Of a stretch of DNA of 64,000 bases, positions 42,473 to 51,829 are shown piece after piece. Where the stretch lies: assembly GCA_008638415.1 (NCBI GenBank), contig VWVT01000008.1, positions 62,001-126,000 of the forward strand. The letters run 5' to 3'. Position numbers and translations under genes: made by a program. The notes below the pieces were generated by a model. The model made no database searches. It saw only the letters and a program-made list of their open reading frames with translations, and was not told the DNA's origin. Positions within the stretch are counted from its first letter, which is position 1. Every line of letters starts with the position of its first letter. This DNA comes from Nocardiopsis sinuspersici. Lineage in GTDB: Bacteria; Actinomycetota; Actinomycetes; Streptosporangiales; Streptosporangiaceae.

Positions 42473-43537
42473 TCAGAAGTCGAAGTCGTCGATGTTGTCG
42501 GCGTCGAAGACCGTCGGCGGGCCGAGCACGACCTCCTGGTCCGCCTGGACGGTGAACTCGCCCAGGTCACCGGCGGTGAAGGTCTCGCCCTCGGCGCCCG
42601 TGATCTGCCCCGCCCTGAGCGCCGCACCGGTGTACCCGGCCAGGTAGCCCAGCTCCTCGGGGTTCCACAGGGCGAACTGGTTGACGGTCTCGTCCTTGAC
42701 GAACTCGCGCATCTGGTTGGGGGTGCCCAGGCCGGTGACGGCGACCTCCCCCTTGTACTCGGAGTCGCTGACGTAGCGGGCCGCCGCCGCGATGCCGACC
42801 GTGGTCGGCGCCACCACCCCGTCCAGGTCGGGGTAGGACTGCATGAGGCCCTGCATCTCCTGGAAGGACTCCAGGTCGTCGTCGTTGCCGTAGACGGTCT
42901 CGACCAGCTCCAGGCCGGCGTGCTCCTCCTCCTTGAGCACCTCCTCCATCGCCGCGATCCAGGCGTTCTGGTTGGTGGCGTTGGGGGTGGCCGACAGCAC
43001 CGCGAAGGTGCCCTCGCCGCCCAGGTCCTCGGAGATCATCTCGACCAGGGTCTGGCCGATGAGCTCGGTGGAGGACTGGTTGACGAAGATGTCGGTGCAG
43101 CTGGCGTTGGAGTCGTAGCCGACGATGGCGGCGCCGTTCTCCCTGGCCTGGTCGAGCGAGGGGCACACCGCGTCGGGGTCGTTGGCGGCGATGACGATGA
43201 CGTCGCTGCCCGCCTGGCTGGCGGCGTTGATGTACTCCACCTGCGCGTCGGCGGTGGGCTCGGTGCCGCCCCGCTCGGTGAACTCGCCGGCCAGCTCCTC
43301 GACGGCGGTGGCGCCGCCCGCGTTGACGATGTCGGAGTAGGGGTTGTTGAGCTGCTTGGGCAGGAAGTCGATCTTGAGGCCCTCGGGGATCTCGGCGTCC
43401 GGGTCGGCGGTGCCGGTCGGACCCGAGTTCTCCTCCTCCTGGGCGTCGTCGATGGTGGTGCCGCCGCAGGCGGCGGTCATCAGCACGGCGAACGCGGACG
43501 CGGCCAGGAGCAGGTGGCGTGGACGGGGTTCGGTCAT
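42473..43537 (-). CDS. rhaS: rhamnose ABC transporter substrate-binding lipoprotein
   Basis: A 354-residue periplasmic-binding-like lipoprotein. The lipobox is MTAACGG with Cys24. The mature protein has LPKQLNNPYSDIVN, VIVIAANDPDAVCPSLDQA and GIAAAARYVSDS, as in RhaS of CUT2-type rhamnose importers. The ATG overlaps the rhaQ stop (ATGA). It is the last gene of the rhaT-P-Q-S operon. Rhamnose is the likely ligand by family and by the rhaM neighbour. Confidence 0.9.
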   Translation of the reverse strand: MTEPRPRHLLLAASAFAVLMTAACGGTTIDDAQEEENSGPTGTADPDAEIPEGLKIDFLPKQLNNPYSDIVNAGGATAVEELAGEFTERGGTEPTADAQVEYINAASQAGSDVIVIAANDPDAVCPSLDQARENGAAIVGYDSNASCTDIFVNQSSTELIGQTLVEMISEDLGGEGTFAVLSATPNATNQNAWIAAMEEVLKEEEHAGLELVETVYGNDDDLESFQEMQGLMQSYPDLDGVVAPTTVGIAAAARYVSDSEYKGEVAVTGLGTPNQMREFVKDETVNQFALWNPEELGYLAGYTGAALRAGQITGAEGETFTAGDLGEFTVQADQEVVLGPPTVFDADNIDDFDF

Positions 43538-44652
43538 GGTGCTTCTCCCTTGGTGGGGGCGGACGCGGGGGATGGCGCGGACGCCGGTACTGGGCCGGGG
43601 GCCGGGGCGGGCGCGCGTCTGGCGCGTGTCCGGGCCACGAGGTTGGGGGTGACGACGGAGGCGATGAGGATCAGGCCGGTGACGATCTGCAGGACCTCGC
43701 TGCTGATGCCGAACAGCTGCAGGGCGTTGCGGATGGCGCCGAGCAGCACCACGCCGCTCATCACGCCGAGGATCGAGCCGACGCCGCCGAAGATGGACAC
43801 GCCGCCGAGCAGGACGGCGGCCACCACCTGGAGTTCCAGGCCGAAGGCGGTGTCGGCGCGCGAGGTGCCGTACTGCAGGGTCCAGAAGACCCCGGCGCCG
43901 GAGGCGACCACGCCGCTGAGCGTGAACAGCCAGAACTTGGTCCAGCGCACCGACACCCCGGTGAAGCGGGCGGCCTCGTCGTTGTTGCCGATGTCGAACA
44001 GGGACCGGCCGAAGGCGGTGGCGTGCAGCAGCACCCCGAAGGCCGCGGACAGGAGCAGGATCGCCACGGCGATCCACGGCAGGCCCTCGACGCCCAGGAA
44101 GGGCGCGCGGACACCGCCGACCCAGTCCCGGGGGTAGCTGGCCACGGCCCGGTCGCCCAGCAGCACGTAGGCCAGGCCCCGGTACAGGGCCATGGTGCCG
44201 ATGGTCACGGCCAGGGACGGCAGACCGCACACGGTGACCAGGAACCCGTTGAAGGCTCCCAGGGCCGCGCCGACGGCGAGGCAGATCCACAGCGCCGTCT
44301 CGATGGGCACCCCGGACTCCCAGAGCACGCCCAGGGTGGCGCTGCTCAGGGCCAGGGTGCTGGCCACCGACAGGTCGATCTCACTGGTGATGACGATGAG
44401 CGTCATCGGCAGGGCCATCAGGGCGATGGCGGCCACGCTCAGCACCAGGAAGTCGATGTTGCGTCCGGTGGCGAACATGTCCACGAACAGGCCGGCCCCC
44501 AGCAGGGTGACGACGAGCGCACCCACGACCGGGGTCTCGCGGGCCGACAGCAGCGACCGGATCCGGGCGGCGGGCCGCCGCCCGGACGGATCCGGGGCGC
44601 CCTCGGGGGCCCGGTCCGGAGCGGGAGCGGTGACGGTACGTTCAGGCGCCAC
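43534..44652 (-). CDS. rhaQ: rhamnose ABC transporter permease RhaQ-like
   Basis: A 372-residue CUT2 permease with about ten helices. It has the family stretches ITSEIDLSVASTLALSSATLGVLW and GRSLFDIGNNDEAARFTGVSV, which includes the cytoplasmic loop that contacts the ATPase. The C-terminal 30 residues are Ala/Pro-rich. The GTG at 44652 is chosen because GGAGGAGG lies just upstream inside the rhaP 3' end (11-base overlap); GTG 44658 is possible. Assignment as Q rather than P rests on gene order. Confidence 0.85.
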   Translation of the reverse strand: MAPERTVTAPAPDRAPEGAPDPSGRRPAARIRSLLSARETPVVGALVVTLLGAGLFVDMFATGRNIDFLVLSVAAIALMALPMTLIVITSEIDLSVASTLALSSATLGVLWESGVPIETALWICLAVGAALGAFNGFLVTVCGLPSLAVTIGTMALYRGLAYVLLGDRAVASYPRDWVGGVRAPFLGVEGLPWIAVAILLLSAAFGVLLHATAFGRSLFDIGNNDEAARFTGVSVRWTKFWLFTLSGVVASGAGVFWTLQYGTSRADTAFGLELQVVAAVLLGGVSIFGGVGSILGVMSGVVLLGAIRNALQLFGISSEVLQIVTGLILIASVVTPNLVARTRARRAPAPAPGPVPASAPSPASAPTKGEAP

Positions 44653-45691
44653 GGGCACCTCCTCCTCGAAGCCTGCGCGCGGTACGCAGCGCGAGCAGCC
44701 GGTCCAGTCCGATGGCGGCCAGGATGAGCGCGCCCACCACGGCCTCCTGCCAGAACTGGTTGACCTGCCAGATGGGCAGGGCGGCGGTGATGGTGGTGAG
44801 CAGGACGGCGCCGAGCGCGGCGCCGTAGACGGTGCCCACACCGCCCGCGATGGCCACACCACCGACCACGGCCGCGGCGACGACCTGGAGCTCCATGCCG
44901 GTGCCCACGGTGGAGTCGACGGTGCCGTAGCGGGCGGCGAAGAGCACCCCGGCCAGTCCGGCCAGGGCTCCGTTGGCGGCGAAGGCCAGGGTGACCCTGC
45001 GCGCCGCGGGGATGCCCGACAGCCGTGCGGCGTCGGCGTTGGAGCCGATCGCGTACAGTTCCCGCCCCGAGCGGTAGCGGGCGAGGTAGAAGCCCACCGC
45101 GGCGACCACGGCGATGGCGATCGCGGCGGGCAGAGGGACCCCGAGGACGCCGAAGCTGCCCAGGAGCAGGAAGGCGTCGGGCATGTCGTGGGCGTTGACC
45201 TGTCCGCCGTCGGCCCACCAGTGGTTGAGGCCGCGGTAGGCGTACAGGGTGCCCAGGGTGACGACGAGGGCGGGGACCCGGGCGGTGGTGACCAGCAGGC
45301 CGTTGAGCAGTCCCGCGACCAGGCCGACGAGGACACCGGCGAGCATGACGACGGGGACGGGCAGGCCGGGGAAGGTCACGAAGAGCAGTCCGGTGCCGAA
45401 GGCCGACAGTCCCATCACCGACCCGACCGACAGGTCGACGTTCTTGGTGATGAGGACCAGGGCCTGGCCGACGGCGAGGACGGACAGGACGGTGGCGCCC
45501 AGGAACAGGTCGTGTACGCCCTGGCTGGACAGGAACCCGGGGTTGTACATCCAGGTGGCGACGACGAGGACCACCACGGCCAGGAGCACGCCGAGTTCGC
45601 GGAACTGGATCCCGCGGTGCGCGGGACGGGCCCCGTCCCGGGGCGGTGCTCCGGCGGTGGGGGTCTCGGGGGCGGCGCTGGGTGCGTTCAT
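44642..45691 (-). CDS. rhaP: rhamnose ABC transporter permease RhaP-like
   Basis: A 349-residue CUT2 permease paralogous to the next gene. It has VLITKNVDLSVGSVMGLSAFG and GRELYAIGSNADAARLSGIPA. The ATG at 45691 shares one base with the rhaT stop (TGATG). Together with RhaQ it forms the heteromeric channel. Length and helix count are normal for the family. Confidence 0.87.
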   Translation of the reverse strand: MNAPSAAPETPTAGAPPRDGARPAHRGIQFRELGVLLAVVVLVVATWMYNPGFLSSQGVHDLFLGATVLSVLAVGQALVLITKNVDLSVGSVMGLSAFGTGLLFVTFPGLPVPVVMLAGVLVGLVAGLLNGLLVTTARVPALVVTLGTLYAYRGLNHWWADGGQVNAHDMPDAFLLLGSFGVLGVPLPAAIAIAVVAAVGFYLARYRSGRELYAIGSNADAARLSGIPAARRVTLAFAANGALAGLAGVLFAARYGTVDSTVGTGMELQVVAAAVVGGVAIAGGVGTVYGAALGAVLLTTITAALPIWQVNQFWQEAVVGALILAAIGLDRLLALRTARRLRGGGARGA

Positions 45692-47208
45692 CAGGCGGCC
45701 TCGCTCGGTCGCTGTCCGGTGGCCGCGTACATGACCGACTCCTCGTCGGCCTCGTCGCGGTCGAGTTCGGCGGTGACCCGGCCCTCGTGCATGACCAGGA
45801 CGCGGTCGGCCATCCCCAGGACCTCGGGGAGTTCGCTGGAGACCATGACGATGGCCAGCCCCTGGCCCGCCAGGGTGGAGAGCAGGCGGTGGACCTCGGC
45901 CTTGGTGCCCACGTCGATGCCGCGCGTGGGCTCGTCCACGAACAGCACGCGGGGCTCGGTGGAGAGCCACTTGGCCAGGACGACCTTCTGCTGGTTGCCG
46001 CCGGAGAGGGTGGAGACCGGCTCGGCGAGCCCGCCGGACTTGAGGCTGAGGCGTTCTCCCCACTCCCGGGCGGATTCGCGTTCGGCGCTCCGGCGCAGCA
46101 GTCCGAGCCTGCTGAGCGGTCCCCGGCGGGTGGCGGTGGCGTTGCGCTCGATGGAGGACTCCATGACCAGGCCCTGCTGGCGGCGGTCCTCGGGCACCAG
46201 GGCGACTCCGGCGTCCATGGCGGCCTTGGGCCTTCCCGGGGGCAGGGGCCTGCCCTGCACCCGCACGGTGCCTGCGTCGTAGCGGTCCACGCCGAACACG
46301 GCGCGGATGACCTCGCTGCGTCCGGCTCCGACCAGTCCGGCCAGGGCGACGATCTCCCCGGCGCGCACCTCGAAGGACACGTCGGCGAACACGCCGTGGC
46401 GGGTCAGGCCGTCGACCTCCAGGACGGTCTCGCCGCGCTCGGCGTCCTCCTTGGGGTAGAGGCTGCTGACGTCGCGGCCCACCATGCGCCGTACGACGGT
46501 GTCCACGTCCAGGTCGGCGGTGGGGTCGCAGGAGACGAACGCGCCGTCGCGGACCACGGTGATGCGGTCGCACAGCGAGAAGACCTCGTCGAAGCGGTGG
46601 GAGATGAACAGCAGCGCCGCACCGGAGTCGCGCAGTGTGCGGGCCACGGTGAACAGGCGCTCGGCCTCCACGCCGGACAGGGCGGCGGTGGGCTCGTCCA
46701 TGACCAGTACCCGCGCCTTGCGGGTGAGGGCCTTGGCGATCTCCACGAGCTGCTGGTCGGCGATGGAGAGTCCGCGTGCGGGTCTGTCGGGGTCCATGTG
46801 GACTCCCAGGCGCGTGAAGACCTCCTCGGTGTCCCGGCGCATGCGCCCGCGGTCGATGGTGCGCAGGCGGGTGCGGGGCTGGCGGCCGACGAAGATGTTC
46901 TCGGCCACCGACAGGTCGGGGAACAGGGTGGGTTCCTGGTAGATGACCGCGACCCCGGCGCGCTGTGCGTCCACGGGTGCGGCGAACTCGGTGGGACGTC
47001 CGTCCACCAGCACCCGCCCGCCGTCGGGCCGGTGCACCCCGGCGATGGTCTTGACCAGGGTGGACTTGCCCGCCCCGTTCTCACCGACCATCGCGTGGAT
47101 CTCTCCGGAGCGCAGTTCCAGGGACAGCCCCCGCAGGGCCCTGACGCTCCCGAAGGACTTGGTGACGTCGACCAGGGCGAGGGGTGGGGGGACCTCTTCT
47201 GGATCCAC
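45691..47208 (-). CDS. rhaT: rhamnose ABC transporter ATP-binding protein
   Basis: A 505-residue double ATPase of the CUT2 type. The first domain has Walker [10 protein letters not shown] (residues 42-50), [12 protein letters not shown] and [16 protein letters not shown]. The second has GLVGAGRSE, a degenerate Walker A normal for CUT2, [15 protein letters not shown] and [14 protein letters not shown]. The GTG at 47208 follows AAGGAGGG at ideal spacing; ATG 47241 would add 11 unlikely residues. It heads the T-P-Q-S operon, divergent from the LacI gene. Confidence 0.92.
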   Translation of the reverse strand: MDPEEVPPPLALVDVTKSFGSVRALRGLSLELRSGEIHAMVGENGAGKSTLVKTIAGVHRPDGGRVLVDGRPTEFAAPVDAQRAGVAVIYQEPTLFPDLSVAENIFVGRQPRTRLRTIDRGRMRRDTEEVFTRLGVHMDPDRPARGLSIADQQLVEIAKALTRKARVLVMDEPTAALSGVEAERLFTVARTLRDSGAALLFISHRFDEVFSLCDRITVVRDGAFVSCDPTADLDVDTVVRRMVGRDVSSLYPKEDAERGETVLEVDGLTRHGVFADVSFEVRAGEIVALAGLVGAGRSEVIRAVFGVDRYDAGTVRVQGRPLPPGRPKAAMDAGVALVPEDRRQQGLVMESSIERNATATRRGPLSRLGLLRRSAERESAREWGERLSLKSGGLAEPVSTLSGGNQQKVVLAKWLSTEPRVLFVDEPTRGIDVGTKAEVHRLLSTLAGQGLAIVMVSSELPEVLGMADRVLVMHEGRVTAELDRDEADEESVMYAATGQRPSEAA

Positions 47209-47257
47209 GTGCGCCCTCCTTCTCCGGTGCCGGTCCGGCATTGTTACCGAACGCGGA

Positions 47258-47267
47258 AAAACGTTTT
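47258..47267. promoter_or_regulatory. LacI-type half-operator near rhaT
   Basis: AAAACGTTTT is a perfect 10-bp palindrome with the central CG typical of LacI-family sites. It lies 50 bases upstream of rhaT in an A/T-rich patch. Confidence 0.5.
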
Positions 47268-47412
47268 AATATGAAACGGATGTTAAGTGTCACACACCCT
47301 ACCGTCAAGGGGACCACCAAGAATTCGCAGGTATCGCCCTGGTAACGAGTCCCGGTGTCGCACCGGGTCGACCCTCGCACGAAGGGTCATCACACCTCTG
47401 TGGCCGAAGGTT

Positions 47413-47428
47413 ATTGACACGTTTCAAT
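47413..47428. promoter_or_regulatory. LacI-type operator near the regulator gene
   Basis: ATTGACACGTTTCAAT is a near-perfect 16-bp palindrome centred on CG (14 of 16 positions symmetric). It shares the CGTTT(T/C)AAT half with the site at 47258. It lies 126 bases before the LacI start and probably serves autoregulation. Confidence 0.6.
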
Positions 47429-47553
47429 CCGGGTGTGAGCATGAGGCCTCCGACCGCGGAACCGTGTACACGCCCTGGAGGCCACGGCCGGATCAGTACG
47501 ATGCGACGCGTTGTCACCTGACGGCCCGTCCGCACACGCCCGGGAGAAGCCCC

Positions 47554-48603
47554 TTGTCCACCAGGTCCCGATCCGCCCACCCCGTCGTGGGCATCACCGA
47601 GGTCGCCCGGCACGCCGGGGTCTCCCCCGGCACCGTGTCCAACGTCCTCAACCGCCCCGAGCGCGTCGCCGAGGCCACCCGGCTCAGGGTCGAGGCGGCC
47701 ATCGCCGAACTCGACTACGTGCGCAACTCCTCCGGCAGCAGCCTGAGGTCGGGGCGCAGCGCGTCGGTGGGGCTGCTCGTCCTGGACGTCACCAACCCCT
47801 TCTTCACCGAGGTGGCGCGCGGCGTGGAGGACGAGGCGGCCGCGTCGGGGCTGGCCGTGGTGCTGCTCAACTCCGCCGAGGCCCGCGAGCGCCAGCGGCG
47901 CAACGTGCGCCTGCTCGCCGAGCAGCGCGCGGCCGGGGCCGTGGTGATGCCCGTCGACGACGACCTCTCCGACCTCCTGTGGCTGAGCCGCCAGGGCACC
48001 TCCTGGGTGGCCCTGGACCGGGGCGACGTCGCCGAGGACGTGGGGTGCAGCGTCAGCGTGGACAACCACGCCGGAGGCATGGCCGCCGGACGGCACCTGA
48101 TCGGGCTGGGGCACGAGAGCGTCACCTTCCTGACCGGCCCCTTCGCCATCGAACAGGTACGCCGCCGCCACGAGGGGCTGCGCGCCGCCTTCGAGGAGTC
48201 CGGGATGGACCCCGACACCGCGGTGCGGGTGATCGAGCAGCCCCTGCTCAACCCCGCGCAGGGCGAGCGGGCCGTGGACACGATCCTGGCCGGAGGGCCC
48301 AGGCAGCGCCCGCGGGCGGTGTTCTGCGCCAACGACCAGCTGGCGCTCGGCGTGATGAAGGGCCTCGGGCAGCGCGGCCTGCGCGTGCCCGACGACATGT
48401 CGGTGGTCGGCTACGACAACGTCGACCTCGCCGACCTGGTCCATCCCGGGCTGACCACCGTGGCCCAGCCCAAGTACGAGCTGGGCCGCGCGGCGATGCG
48501 GCTGCTGGACTCGGAGCTGAACGGGGCCGGCCACGTCCACGAGCGGGTGCTGTTCACACCCGAGCTGGTGGTGCGGGGTTCCACGGCCGCCTACCGGTCC
48601 TGA
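47554..48603 (+). CDS. LacI family transcriptional regulator
   Basis: A 349-residue repressor. The HTH is VGITEVARHAGVSPGTVSNVLNRPERV, followed by the hinge helix SSLRSGRS and a sugar-binding domain (VGLLVLDVTNPFFTEVARGVEDEA, VVGYDNVDLADLVHPGLTTVAQP). The start is TTG 47554 after GGGAGAA, giving the usual short N-terminus; the frame is open upstream but noncoding in character. It is divergent from rhaTPQS and flanked by two CG-centred sites, so it probably represses transport in the absence of rhamnose or a related sugar. Confidence 0.9.
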   Translation: MSTRSRSAHPVVGITEVARHAGVSPGTVSNVLNRPERVAEATRLRVEAAIAELDYVRNSSGSSLRSGRSASVGLLVLDVTNPFFTEVARGVEDEAAASGLAVVLLNSAEARERQRRNVRLLAEQRAAGAVVMPVDDDLSDLLWLSRQGTSWVALDRGDVAEDVGCSVSVDNHAGGMAAGRHLIGLGHESVTFLTGPFAIEQVRRRHEGLRAAFEESGMDPDTAVRVIEQPLLNPAQGERAVDTILAGGPRQRPRAVFCANDQLALGVMKGLGQRGLRVPDDMSVVGYDNVDLADLVHPGLTTVAQPKYELGRAAMRLLDSELNGAGHVHERVLFTPELVVRGSTAAYRS

Positions 48604-48667
48604 CCCGGTACGGGCCCCGCCCCCGAACGCGGCGGACGGGGCCGACCACCCCCCGAAGGAGACAGGC

Positions 48668-50110
48668 ATGACCACCGCAGCGCAGACCGCCGGCGGCACC
48701 GGAACCCGACGCCCCAGGCCCACGGTCGGCCTGGTCGCCGGAGGGCTGGGCGCCTACTGGCCGCAGTTCCCCGACCTGCTCCCCCAGCTGCGCGCCTCCG
48801 CCGAGGCGGTCTCGCGCAGGATGCGCGGCTTCGACGCCGAGGTGGTCGACACCGGGTTCGTCTCCGACGCCGAGGAGGGCGGGGCGGCGGCCGACCGGCT
48901 GCGCGCGGCCGACTGCGACCTCATCGTCTGCTTCCTGACCACCTACATGACCTCCTCCATGGTGGCTCCGATCGCCCAGCGCTGCCAGGCGCCGGTGCTG
49001 TTCGTCAACCTGCAGCCGACCGAGTCCATGGACCACGCCGCGTTCGACACGGGGCAGTGGCTGGCCTACTGCGGGGCCTGTCCGCTGCCGGAGATGGCCA
49101 ACCTGTTCGAGCGGCTCGGGGTGGACTTCCGGTCGGTGTCGGGCTACCTGGAGGACGAGCGGGCCTGGGAGCGGATCGGCCGGTGGATCCGCGCGGCCGG
49201 GGTGCGCTCGACCATGCGCGACGCCCGGCACGGGCTCATGGGGCACCTGTACCCGGGGATGATGGACGTCTCCACCGATCCCACCCTCATCACCCGCAAC
49301 TTCGGCGGGCATGTGGAGGTCCTGGAGTTCGACGACCTGCGCGAGCGCGTGCCCGGGCCCGAGGAGGCGCCCGTCGCGGCCAAGCTGGCCGAGGCGCGCG
49401 AGGTGTTCGAGCTGACCGATTCGGTGGTCGAGGACGAGCTGCGCTGGGGCGCCCGGGTGGCGGTGGGCCTGGACCGCCTGGTGGAGGACTTCTCCCTGGA
49501 CAGCCTGTCGTACTACCACCGCGGGCTGGCCGGTGAGCTGCACGAGCGGCTCGGGGCCGGGATGATCCTGGGTGCGTCGCTGCTGACCGCGCGCGGGGTT
49601 CCGGCCGTGGGCGAGTACGAGCTGCGCACCTGCACGGCGATGCTGATGATGGACCGGCTCGGCGGGGGCGGGTCGTTCACGGAGCTGCAGGCGCTGGACT
49701 TCACCCGGGGCCACGTCGAGATGGGGCACGACGGCCCGGCGCACCTGGCCATCAGCGCGCGCAAGCCGCTGCTGAGGGGGCTGGGCGTCTACCACGGCAA
49801 GCGCGGATACGGCGTGTCGGTGGAGTTCGACGTGAGGAAGGGCCCGGTGACCCTGTTCGGGGTCGTCCAGCGCAGGGACGGGTCGTTCGCGCTGCTCACC
49901 GCCGAGGGGCGCACGGGTGAGGGGCCGCTGCTGCGGATCGGGAACACGACGTCGCGGGTGGACTTCGGGTGCGATCCGGGTGAGTGGGTGGACGCCTGGA
50001 GCGCCACCGGGATCTCGCACCACTGGGCGCTGGGCGTGGGGCACCACGCGGCGCAGATCAGGGCGGTGGCGGAGCTGATGGGGTTGGAGTTCGTCCAGCT
50101 CAAGCTCTGA
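48668..50110 (+). CDS. AraA/FucI-superfamily sugar isomerase
   Basis: A 480-residue protein related to L-arabinose and L-fucose isomerases. It has VGLVAGGLGAYWPQFPDLLPQL, CFLTTYMTSSMVAPIAQRC, the metal-site region GVPAVGEYELRTCTAMLMM and a C-terminal HHWALGVGHHAAQIRAVAELMG, which aligns with the AraA C-terminal His region. The start is ATG 48668 after GAAGGAGA. It follows the LacI gene by 64 bases. Arabinose isomerase activity is not assured; a 6-deoxyhexose is possible given the neighbouring rhamnose genes. Confidence 0.78.
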   Translation: MTTAAQTAGGTGTRRPRPTVGLVAGGLGAYWPQFPDLLPQLRASAEAVSRRMRGFDAEVVDTGFVSDAEEGGAAADRLRAADCDLIVCFLTTYMTSSMVAPIAQRCQAPVLFVNLQPTESMDHAAFDTGQWLAYCGACPLPEMANLFERLGVDFRSVSGYLEDERAWERIGRWIRAAGVRSTMRDARHGLMGHLYPGMMDVSTDPTLITRNFGGHVEVLEFDDLRERVPGPEEAPVAAKLAEAREVFELTDSVVEDELRWGARVAVGLDRLVEDFSLDSLSYYHRGLAGELHERLGAGMILGASLLTARGVPAVGEYELRTCTAMLMMDRLGGGGSFTELQALDFTRGHVEMGHDGPAHLAISARKPLLRGLGVYHGKRGYGVSVEFDVRKGPVTLFGVVQRRDGSFALLTAEGRTGEGPLLRIGNTTSRVDFGCDPGEWVDAWSATGISHHWALGVGHHAAQIRAVAELMGLEFVQLKL

Positions 50111-50540
50111 GACCCGGCGGATGACGCGAAAGACCCCGGTCCACCCGTGTGGAGCGGGGGCCACGTCGTTCGAGCGGTCCCTTCGGGACGCCCCGGATCA
50201 CGCATACAGGCGGGAGGCCCGCGGCCCCCGCGGTCGTCCGACCATGCCCGGACCAGTCGCCCTCGCGCAGCGGTCGCGTGGTCCAGAAGCTGAGCACCGT
50301 CCCGCTTCGGGGTCGATGCACCACTCTCCCACCGGAAGGCGGAAGCGGAGGAGGTCCCCGCGCGGGAGGCCGACTGTCGCCGCGCCGGCCCTGCGAGTTC
50401 GCGTGCTCCGACCAATTGCTCCGGAAACAGCACTCCGCTCGTGTTCCAGAACCAGCCGGACCGACACAGGCGGCGCCATGGCTTTACGGCGGCAATGCCG
50501 TCGCTAGCGAATCGAAAGCGCTTCACCCGAGTCTGGACAC
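50111..50540. other. intergenic region without recognisable gene
   Basis: This 430-base region after the isomerase gene shows no ORF with good codon use or a known family. It contains a short palindrome AAGCGCTT near 50515, too weak to call an operator. Confidence 0.4.
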
Positions 50541-50882
50541 ATGCAGAACCGAGCGAAGCAGGATCCGGACATGTTCGCTGCGGCCATCACCGCCTTCGAG
50601 GACCAGCGGGGTCTGTCCTTCGCCGTCGAGTGGCGGCGCTTCCCCTGGACCTACGGCCCGGACGTCGAGCGTGCGCTGGTCGGCCCCTCCTACCTGGGCA
50701 ACGTCGCCATCGGCCTCAAGGACGGCTTCTCCTGGGGCTACCAGGACCGGCACGGCAAATGGAAGTACGTACAGCGCGACCGCCTCGACATTCTCGTCGA
50801 AGCAGTCATATGGGACAGGGCGGGATTCCAGCCGTCGCTTCCAAGCCGTTCCGCGCGCGGACAGGACCGAGGAGCAAAATAG
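50541..50882 (+). CDS. small hypothetical protein
   Basis: I do not recognise this 113-residue ORF. It begins at ATG 50541, is hydrophilic and rich in aromatic residues (FAVEWRRFPWTYGPDVERALVG, GFSWGYQDRHGKWKYVQRDRLDILVEAV) and has no membrane helix. Codon bias is acceptable over residues 10-90, and the last 25 residues are low in complexity. It stands alone between non-coding stretches. Confidence 0.5.
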   Translation: MQNRAKQDPDMFAAAITAFEDQRGLSFAVEWRRFPWTYGPDVERALVGPSYLGNVAIGLKDGFSWGYQDRHGKWKYVQRDRLDILVEAVIWDRAGFQPSLPSRSARGQDRGAK

Positions 50883-51044
50883 GACCTGGCAGACAAAAAC
50901 CGAGAAAACGGCACCAGGAACAGAATCCGTTCTCCGCCGACCCCGCTGAGGAGAGGCGACGCGGCGCCGCCCTCGGTATGCGCGTCCGGCTCCTGCCGGA
51001 CGACAGGAGCCGCCGGTCCACGGCGCCCGCGGCTCCTCCGGCGG

Positions 51045-51686
51045 TCAGGACGAGTACGCCGCCGCCCTGCGCAGCAGCTCGCCGGGGTCGACCGTGGAGT
51101 TGACCCCGGCCGCGACCTCCTCGGTCAGGGGCCGGCCCTCGAAGACGGCGCGCACGGAGTCGAGCCCGAGGGAGCACCCGTAGTAGTCCTGGAAGTGCTC
51201 GTGGTGGTACGCAGCGGGATCCCCGTCGCACAGGCCGCCCAGCAGCCACCCGGAACCGTCGTCCCGTTCCCCTTCGACCCCGGTGCGCCAGGAGGCGTCC
51301 CCGGGCAGACGCCACAACAGTGCGCTCACCGACAACTCGTCACCGCCGTTGAAGTCGGGATCGGCCAGGAAGGGCGTGAACTCCGCGGGCAGGGCGTCGA
51401 CCGTCCCCGGCCAGAACTCCTCGTCGTTGGCGTAGGGGCTCATCTGCGACTCGTGGTCGAAGCAGCGGATGACACCGGCCGTGTCCGAGAGCGCGACGGC
51501 GTACTCGTCGCCCCCTCCGTTGTCCATCGTCGCCAGGTCCCATCCCGGCCGCCAGCCGGAGGTGAAGCCGTACTTGCGGTAGTGGCCGTCCGGGTTGACG
51601 AGGAACTCCAGCAGCGCCGTCCTGCGGGACAGGTCGCGTACGGTGGCCGGGTCGGGCAGGTGGCGGGCGGTCTCGGGTGCGTTCAT
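51045..51686 (-). CDS. hypothetical protein of a recurrent actinomycete family
   Basis: A 213-residue cytoplasmic protein. It has conserved-looking blocks: WDLATMDNGGGDEYAVALSD, FDHESQMSPY, LPAEFTPFLADPDFNGGDELSVSALLW and HHEHFQDYYGCSLGLDSVRAV. Similar proteins occur across streptomycetes and relatives and resemble, loosely, the SMI1/KNR4 (SUKH) immunity fold, but I cannot confirm this. The start is ATG 51686. No toxin gene is adjacent. Confidence 0.7.
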   Translation of the reverse strand: MNAPETARHLPDPATVRDLSRRTALLEFLVNPDGHYRKYGFTSGWRPGWDLATMDNGGGDEYAVALSDTAGVIRCFDHESQMSPYANDEEFWPGTVDALPAEFTPFLADPDFNGGDELSVSALLWRLPGDASWRTGVEGERDDGSGWLLGGLCDGDPAAYHHEHFQDYYGCSLGLDSVRAVFEGRPLTEEVAAGVNSTVDPGELLRRAAAYSS

Positions 51687-51829
51687 GCACGTATCGAAGC
51701 ACGCGCCTGCGACAGGGTCCGACCGCGGTCACACCGGCGGCCGCGCGGAAGGTGGTCCGCGCGGCCGCCCCGTTCCCCGTCAGGGGTCGGCCACGGGCAA
51801 CGGCTCTCCTCGCCCGCCGGGGCCGCGGG

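Noticed and set aside
44192..46282. 696-residue plus-strand ORF across the rhamnose permease genes
   Set aside because: Shadow ORF with repetitive Gly/Glu/Asp composition; the minus strand encodes clear CUT2 permeases.
50506..50525. GAAAGCGCTTC as a LacI-family operator
   Set aside because: The palindrome core is only 8 bp and no sugar gene follows; it is not similar to the two sites beside the LacI gene.
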